The notes under the pieces: model-generated
What the model was told of the DNA's origin: nothing
What the model saw: the letters and a program-made list of their open reading frames with translations, nothing else
The model's database searches: none
Origin: Sulfurimicrobium sp963741495
Lineage (GTDB): Bacteria > Pseudomonadota > Gammaproteobacteria > Burkholderiales > Sulfuricellaceae
DNA: 64,000 nt
Assembly (NCBI GenBank): GCA_963741495.1
Contig: CAVUID010000012.1
Location: 289,345 to 353,344 of the forward strand
Direction: 5' to 3'
Made by a program: the position numbers and the translations under genes
Shown: in pieces, positions 59,177 through 64,000 of the stretch
How the letters are laid out: the number at the start of each line of letters is the position of its first letter
Numbering within the stretch: the stretch's first letter is position 1

Positions 59177-60345
59177 AAGCCGGTCCGATGTGCGCGGTGG
59201 GTAAAGAAGATGCCGCTCGGGCTATCTGCAGGCAGATCACCCAACTTGGCGAAGCTCTCGCTATCGTAAATTTCAACCCGATGCTCATCACGCAGCGAAA
59301 GCCAAACCTGTTCGCCGCGCGGGGTAAATTCAAGATGCAGCACACCCTTGCCGGGCTTGAAAGTGTGGACAATCTTGCGGCTCGGCACATCGATCACCTG
59401 CACTGTATCGTTGTGGGGAAAAGCAAAATTCACCCATACTTGACGGTTATCCGGCCGCGCAACCACAAACACTGGCTGACCATGTACGGGAATGCGCCCC
59501 ACTTCCTGCCAATGACCCTGATCAACCACCAATACTTCATGACGCCCTACTGCCGGTACCAGCAGCTCGGTTCCGGTGGCTGCCCAACCTTCAAGGTGCG
59601 GCATCTTGAATACCGGCAGCTTTTGTTCCCCCTTACCATAAGCATCCAGGATGCGCTTCACACCGGCAGGAATATTCCATAGATCGAGCATGGCGAGACC
59701 GTCCTCACCAAACAGCCCTGCCAGATAATAGCGTCCGTCGGCAGTGATCATGGCGTCATAGGGCTCCTTGCCGATATTCTTGAATTTCTGCAGCACGGGA
59801 GAGGCCGGGCTAGTCATATCCGCCATCCATATTTCTCCGGCGTCAAACAAGCTCCACACGAAGCGGTTACCCGGTGCATCCACCAATCCCACCACCTTGG
59901 AGGATTTGCCGGCTTCATCCAGCGCCGGAATATCCGCAACCAGATCAAGCGTAGCGGCGTCGAATACCTTGACGCCGCCGGGCGTATAGTTGGCAACCGC
60001 AACCAGCTTGCCATCCTGTGAAATGGCGCCGCCAATGCTGTTGCCGGATTGCAACACGCGTTTGACGATACGCATTTCCAGCAGATCCACCTTGGTCAGA
60101 CCGCCATCGCGACCAAATACAAAAGCATAGCGTCCGTCGCGAGAGTAATTCAGAGACGCATGGGAAAGATCGCCCAAGCCGGACACCTTGCCGAGTATGG
60201 AACGTCCGCTGGTCTCAACAATTTCCACCCGACCCTTGGCGCGCTCGATTACCACACCCAGATCACCCGTACCACGCAACTGAGGCCCTGCGCAGCCGGA
60301 GAGCAAGGAAATGGCAAAGATTGCGACCACGGCTTTAATGCTCAT
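59173..60345 (-). CDS. nirF: NirF, heme d1 biosynthesis protein
   Basis: A 390-residue propeller protein related to the d1 domain of NirS but with no cytochrome c domain. It has a lipoprotein signal, LLSGC with cysteine 18, so it is probably membrane-tethered in the periplasm. NirF acts late in heme d1 formation. It overlaps the NirC-like gene by 11 bp. Confidence 0.92.
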   Translation of the reverse strand: MSIKAVVAIFAISLLSGCAGPQLRGTGDLGVVIERAKGRVEIVETSGRSILGKVSGLGDLSHASLNYSRDGRYAFVFGRDGGLTKVDLLEMRIVKRVLQSGNSIGGAISQDGKLVAVANYTPGGVKVFDAATLDLVADIPALDEAGKSSKVVGLVDAPGNRFVWSLFDAGEIWMADMTSPASPVLQKFKNIGKEPYDAMITADGRYYLAGLFGEDGLAMLDLWNIPAGVKRILDAYGKGEQKLPVFKMPHLEGWAATGTELLVPAVGRHEVLVVDQGHWQEVGRIPVHGQPVFVVARPDNRQVWVNFAFPHNDTVQVIDVPSRKIVHTFKPGKGVLHLEFTPRGEQVWLSLRDEHRVEIYDSESFAKLGDLPADSPSGIFFTHRAHRTGL

Positions 60346-60724
60346 CAGGGAATCCTTTCAGCAAGTTGTCAACAATCCATTTGGCTTCATTTTCGTTAAG
60401 AAAAGTACCCCACGGCGGCATCGGCGTGCCGGGGCGACCATAAAGAATGGTCGCAACCAGACTCTCCGCAGGCTTGTCGCGCAGCAGAGCGGGCAACAAC
60501 GCCGGGCCCAGCCCGCCCGCCAATGTCATACCATGGCAGGAGCCGCAATCCTGGCGCACCAGGCGAACCAACTCGGCTTGCCGCCGCAAATCCGGGGATT
60601 CATCTGCCAGAGCGCGTTTAACGCCGCCCGGCACACTGAGCGCCAAACACAGCAAGCCATAAAAAAGGGGGCCATGCAGCCCCCTTTGCGCCAGACCAGG
60701 AAGGCAATTTACATCAAGCGCCAT
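60335..60724 (-). CDS. nirC: NirC-like monoheme cytochrome c
   Basis: A small exported cytochrome c, with CGSCHG at about 60-65 and PMPPWG near 95-100 as the likely methionine ligand. NirC serves as an electron carrier for NirS or d1 maturation. Several starts are possible: GTG 60733, ATG 60724, or TTG 60655. The first two read through a strong terminator hairpin (60661-60687), so the TTG after it, which opens directly into the signal peptide, deserves thought. Confidence 0.75.
   Translation of the reverse strand: MALDVNCLPGLAQRGLHGPLFYGLLCLALSVPGGVKRALADESPDLRRQAELVRLVRQDCGSCHGMTLAGGLGPALLPALLRDKPAESLVATILYGRPGTPMPPWGTFLNENEAKWIVDNLLKGFPDEH
60661..60687 (-). terminator. Rho-independent terminator between the EB_dh-type gene and nirC
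   Basis: On the minus strand a GGGGGC / GCCCCC stem with a 6-base loop is followed by six T. It ends transcription after the heme protein gene, and lies inside the longer nirC frame. Confidence 0.75.
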
Positions 60725-60756
60725 AAACCGCACCCTTGCTTATCCTTCCCGTCCAC

Positions 60757-61665
60757 TTATTTTGCAGCCGTAATATCGGCCTTGGTATCGATCCCCAAGG
60801 TGTAACCAAAAGACACATGGTGGTAACGGCCAGCTGAATGATCGCTGTGAATTGCAAAGCCCATGTTATAGGACTTGCCGGAAACCAGAGCGATATCACC
60901 CTCGCCTCCAGTCAGTTTGCGGGTAAATGTCACGGTCCAGGTGTCGCCGTCCTTCTTGCCTTCTGCACTGACCAGCGCCTTGCCGCCTTCCATCACGCGC
61001 TTATCGGCCACGTAGCCATCAACCGGCTTGGCGCCCTTACCGCTTTTCCACTGTATCAGATCGTAATACTGCCCATTCGCCAGAGTGCCTCCTTTGACGT
61101 ACTTGGTTTTCTTGTCGTCTGCACCAGGCATGGTGCGTGCGTCAGTGTGGCAGGTACCCCAGCAGCCCCCTGCCGTGCCTATCTGCACATCCCTGCCCTT
61201 GGAATCCTTGGCAACCACCTTGTTATCTTCCAGCATGACGGCTAGCTTGACAGGGTTGTCCTTGTCCATTTTTTCCGCACCAGATTTGGGCTCTTTCCAG
61301 GTAAAGTGCAAATAAAGATTGGCGCCGTCATTGGCTGCCTGCACAGTCACCGGGAAAGATGGCGTATGCCCACTAATTGGCTTGGGTTCGAGTTTCTCGC
61401 CCTTGAGAATCTTGTCAGCGGCAATATCAATAGTGTGTTTCTTTTCATCCTCATGACAACCAATGCAGGTCTCGCCTTTTGATATCCCTTTGGCGCCACC
61501 ATGATCCGTACCTTTCAGTATCCACTCCAGACCCGAAGAGCCAGGGTGAAATACAGTCACGCTGCGTGACGGCACCTTGTTCCAGTCCGGGGCAGCCATG
61601 ACGGACCCGGCCATGCCGGCCAAAATCAGACCCAATGCGGAAGTGGCAATCAAAGTTTTATTCAT
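60757..61665 (-). CDS. Ethylbenzene-dehydrogenase-type (EB_dh) heme protein with extra c-heme
   Basis: A 302-residue exported protein: Sec signal (ending VMAAPD), CIGCHEDE at about 67-74, and a beta-rich domain like the gamma subunits of DMSO-reductase type II enzymes (EB_dh). Within it is CWGTCH (168-173), a CxxxCH heme-like motif. The ATG at 61665 has AGGAG upstream; a TTG six bases earlier is less likely. Its place between nirT and nirC suggests an electron-transfer step to or from NirS, but no such role is established. Confidence 0.7.
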   Translation of the reverse strand: MNKTLIATSALGLILAGMAGSVMAAPDWNKVPSRSVTVFHPGSSGLEWILKGTDHGGAKGISKGETCIGCHEDEKKHTIDIAADKILKGEKLEPKPISGHTPSFPVTVQAANDGANLYLHFTWKEPKSGAEKMDKDNPVKLAVMLEDNKVVAKDSKGRDVQIGTAGGCWGTCHTDARTMPGADDKKTKYVKGGTLANGQYYDLIQWKSGKGAKPVDGYVADKRVMEGGKALVSAEGKKDGDTWTVTFTRKLTGGEGDIALVSGKSYNMGFAIHSDHSAGRYHHVSFGYTLGIDTKADITAAK

Positions 61666-61723
61666 GTTCAAGCTCCTGTCGAATATAGTTTTGCGATTTT
61701 AATTCATGCGGCGATGAGCTGTA

Positions 61724-62311
61724 TTAACCCCCAGCTTCTTCTTCCGTCATTCCTTCTGGCTTTTTGTGAGCAATGCCCTTGTGGCAGTCGATACAGGTCA
61801 TCTTGTCTTCTTTTGCATATTGATGCTGCTTTGCCGCCCTGTTTTTCTGCTTCTCTGTATCCATGCCCTCAAAAGTGTGGCAATTGCGGCATTCGCGTGA
61901 ATCCGATGCTTTCATCCGTGCCCATTCATGGCGCGCCAGTTCCAGGCGCTTGGCTTCGAACTTTTCCTTGGTATCGATGGTGCCCGTGATTCTTCCCCAC
62001 ACCTCGCGGGAAGCCTGGATCTTGCGCAGCATCTTGTGACTCCAGTCCTTGGGCACATGACAATCCGAACACGCCGCACGCACGCCGGTACGATTGGAAT
62101 AGTGAATGGTCTGTTTGTATTCTTGATAAACATTGTCCCGCATCTCGTGACAGCCGATGCAGAACTCAAGTTTGTTGGTGGCTTCCATGCCGGTGTTGAA
62201 ACCACCCCAGAACAAAATTCCGGCGACAAAACCGCCGCCGAGCAAAGTGAGAAGAGAGTATTTTGCGCTAGGGGAACGCAGTTTTGCCCACCATCCCTGT
62301 TTTGCTGCCAT
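61724..62311 (-). CDS. nirT: NirT, NapC/NirT-type tetraheme cytochrome c
   Basis: A 195-residue membrane-anchored tetraheme cytochrome: one N-terminal helix (about 18-36), then CIGCH (51-55), CSDCH (81-85), CRNCH and CIDCH. It oxidises quinol and passes electrons to periplasmic NirS. It is directly downstream of nirS, the usual order. Confidence 0.93.
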   Translation of the reverse strand: MAAKQGWWAKLRSPSAKYSLLTLLGGGFVAGILFWGGFNTGMEATNKLEFCIGCHEMRDNVYQEYKQTIHYSNRTGVRAACSDCHVPKDWSHKMLRKIQASREVWGRITGTIDTKEKFEAKRLELARHEWARMKASDSRECRNCHTFEGMDTEKQKNRAAKQHQYAKEDKMTCIDCHKGIAHKKPEGMTEEEAGG

Positions 62312-62378
62312 ATATTTCTCTCCTCAACTGAAATCTTGCGGCGAGCCGGAGATTTTTCTCCGCCCGCCGGGTCAGGTT

Positions 62379-64000
62379 TTAGTAAATATCGTGCTGGGTA
62401 TTAAGTATGTTGAATTTGCCGGTCGGCGTAATCAGCTTGGGATCCTTGATCACATGCTTCAGCTTGCGGGTCTTGTCATCCATGATCACGATCGCGGATG
62501 GCTCGGTTTTGCCAGCCCACAGGGAGAACCATACCTCATCGCCCTTGGCATTGTATTCCGCATGCACCGCGCGCTTGACCGCCTTGGATTCGGGCAGATT
62601 TGCCAGCTTGGCGATGTTGATGATTTCCGCCCCCTTGTCCAGGTTCCTGATGTCATACACGCTTACCGACTCGGCCACTTCCTTGTCCGGATTCAGAGGT
62701 GCATCCGCCCACAGGTTCTTGGACTTGGGATGCGTCTTGACGAACAGGGACCCTGCACCGTGATTCTTCAGTTCGGCCACCACCTTCCAGGCATGCTGCT
62801 TGTGCTTGGCAGGATCGGTTCCGATCAGTGAAATCACATCCGCGCCAAGGTGGGAAGTTGCCCATACCGGCCCGAACTTGGGATGCACGAAGTTAGCGCC
62901 GCGGCCAGGATGCGGCTTGGACTTTGTGTCAACCAGCGCTGCCAGCTTGCCGGTCTTGGTATCAACCACGGCCACCTTGTTGGAAGCATTTGCTGCCACC
63001 AGGAAGTAACGCTTGGTGGAATCCCAGCCGCCATCATGCAGGAACTTGGCGGATTCGATCGTGGTTTCCTTCAGGTTCTTGATATCGGAATAGTCCACCA
63101 GCTTGATCATGCCGGTTTCCTTGATGTTGACCACCCATTCCGGCTTGTCCTCGGTTGCCACAATCGAAGCCACACGAGGCTCGGGGTGATATTCACCATC
63201 CACATCCTGGCCACGAGTCGACATGATCTTCAACGGCTTGAGGGTATCGCCCTCGGTAATCACGTACTGAGGTGGCCAGTAGGAACCGGCAATGGCGTAT
63301 TTGTCCTCATAGCCCTTGAACTTGGAGGTTTCCACCGAACGCGCCTCGATGCCGATCTTAATGGTCGCCACTACAGTGGGTTTTTCGAACCACATATCAA
63401 TCAGGTCAAGTTTGCCATCGCGGCCAATCACGTAAACATAGCGACCAGACTTGGATACACGGGAAATGTGCACGGCATAACCTGTTTTCACGATACCCCA
63501 GATCTGCTTGGTATCGCCGTCAATCAGAGCCACCTCTCCAGAGTCACGCAAGGTGACGGAGAACACGTTTTCCAGATTGATCTTGCTCATCTGCTTCTTG
63601 GGGCGGTCTTCCGGCTTGATGACCAGCTTCCAGCTGTTCATCATGTCCTTCATGCCCCACTCCGGTGGCGTATCCGGCGTCATCTGGATGTATTTCGACA
63701 TTGTGGAAAGCTCATCCTTGGTCAGGATGTCGTCGAAGTTAACCATCCCGCCATCGGTACCGTAGCTGATGATTTTTTCCAGCCGGGCCTGACCCAGCTT
63801 GAGTGTGTTTACCGGCTCGAGGTTCTTGCCTGTGGCACCCTTGCGCAGAATGCCGTGGCAACCGGCGCAACGTTCGAAATAAACCTTGGATGCGGCGGCC
63901 TTCTGCTCTGCCGTTAACGTGGGTTCGTCAGCAGCATTTGCAACATTGAAAGCACCTGTTACAGCCATGGCAAGTACTGATACAGCAAAAAACGGCTTCT
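62379..64000 (-). CDS. nirS: Cytochrome cd1 nitrite reductase NirS, 5' end missing
   Basis: The open frame continues to the window edge, so the start lies outside; the visible signal peptide (FFAVSVLAMAVTGAFNVANA) shows only a few codons are missing. The cytochrome c domain has CAGCHG and the d1 propeller follows, with HPxxGRGAN-type and other d1 ligands in place. It reduces nitrite to NO in the periplasm. The downstream genes supply heme d1 and electrons. Confidence 0.96.
   Translation of the reverse strand, partial: KPFFAVSVLAMAVTGAFNVANAADEPTLTAEQKAAASKVYFERCAGCHGILRKGATGKNLEPVNTLKLGQARLEKIISYGTDGGMVNFDDILTKDELSTMSKYIQMTPDTPPEWGMKDMMNSWKLVIKPEDRPKKQMSKINLENVFSVTLRDSGEVALIDGDTKQIWGIVKTGYAVHISRVSKSGRYVYVIGRDGKLDLIDMWFEKPTVVATIKIGIEARSVETSKFKGYEDKYAIAGSYWPPQYVITEGDTLKPLKIMSTRGQDVDGEYHPEPRVASIVATEDKPEWVVNIKETGMIKLVDYSDIKNLKETTIESAKFLHDGGWDSTKRYFLVAANASNKVAVVDTKTGKLAALVDTKSKPHPGRGANFVHPKFGPVWATSHLGADVISLIGTDPAKHKQHAWKVVAELKNHGAGSLFVKTHPKSKNLWADAPLNPDKEVAESVSVYDIRNLDKGAEIINIAKLANLPESKAVKRAVHAEYNAKGDEVWFSLWAGKTEPSAIVIMDDKTRKLKHVIKDPKLITPTGKFNILNTQHDIY

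Noticed and set aside
1..64000. tRNA, rRNA, integrase or attachment site marking a mobile island
   Set aside because: I looked for cloverleaf-like sequences and for integrase or transposase motifs and found none; transfer of parts of the locus remains inference from gene order only.

Overview
The window reads as a denitrification supercluster from a Gram-negative, probably betaproteobacterial (Nitrosomonadales or Rhodocyclales-like) chromosome. That placement is inferred from gene content (NirS-type heme d1 cluster, NorCB, two nos clusters, UbiUVT, many c-type cytochromes) and moderate-to-high GC coding; no rRNA or tRNA gene was seen to confirm it. Both ends are inside genes: a membrane protein is cut at the left edge and nirS is cut at the right edge.

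Layout. 0-8.5 kb: nitric oxide reductase region (two oxidase-subunit-I-like membrane proteins flanking a DUF2249 gene, then norC, norB, norE, norF, norQ, a small membrane protein, a NapH/NosR-like polyferredoxin and a cytochrome c5-like lipoprotein). 8.6-17.5 kb, minus strand: a clade I nitrous oxide reductase cluster (Tat-type nosZ, nosR, a small membrane protein, nosD, nosF, nosY, nosL, then two small genes, one TumE-like). 18-23 kb: two MscS-type channels, a CBS protein and the detached norD. 23-26.8 kb: menB (frameshifted), menA, a TlpA-like thioredoxin, menC and a hotdog thioesterase. 26.9-37.2 kb: a second, clade II nos cluster (Sec-type nosZ, two cytochromes c, nosB, nosD, nosG, nosH, nosF, nosL, nosY). 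37.3-42.3 kb: menG/ubiE, menE, menF, menD. 42.3-49 kb: accessory periplasmic proteins (diheme cytochrome, SCO1, ankyrin, adhesin-E-like, FmdE-like, DUF3617, CAP, SlyB-like). 49-52.5 kb: a YhcC-like radical SAM gene and ubiU, ubiV, ubiT. 53-64 kb, minus strand: the nir cluster (nirS, nirT, an ethylbenzene-dehydrogenase-type heme protein, nirC-like, nirF, nirDL, nirG, a cytochrome c4, nirH, a hemerythrin, nirJ, nirN).

Together the genes cover nitrite to NO (NirS with heme d1 assembly), NO to N2O (NorCB) and N2O to N2 (two NosZ systems), plus the quinones that feed them: menaquinone (men genes wrapped around the clade II nos cluster) and oxygen-independent ubiquinone (UbiUVT). Palindromes of the form TTGAT/C-N4-A/GTCAA recur upstream of norC, the clade I and II nosZ genes, the clade II cytochrome genes, nirJ and the cytochrome c4 gene, pointing to common control by an FNR/Dnr-type regulator that is not encoded here.

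The most notable points are the co-existence of two different nos systems 9 kb apart, the nesting of the menaquinol-type (NosGH) nos operon inside the men genes, and four apparent single-base insertions, all within 23.2-30.9 kb, that split menB, a cytochrome c gene and nosB.
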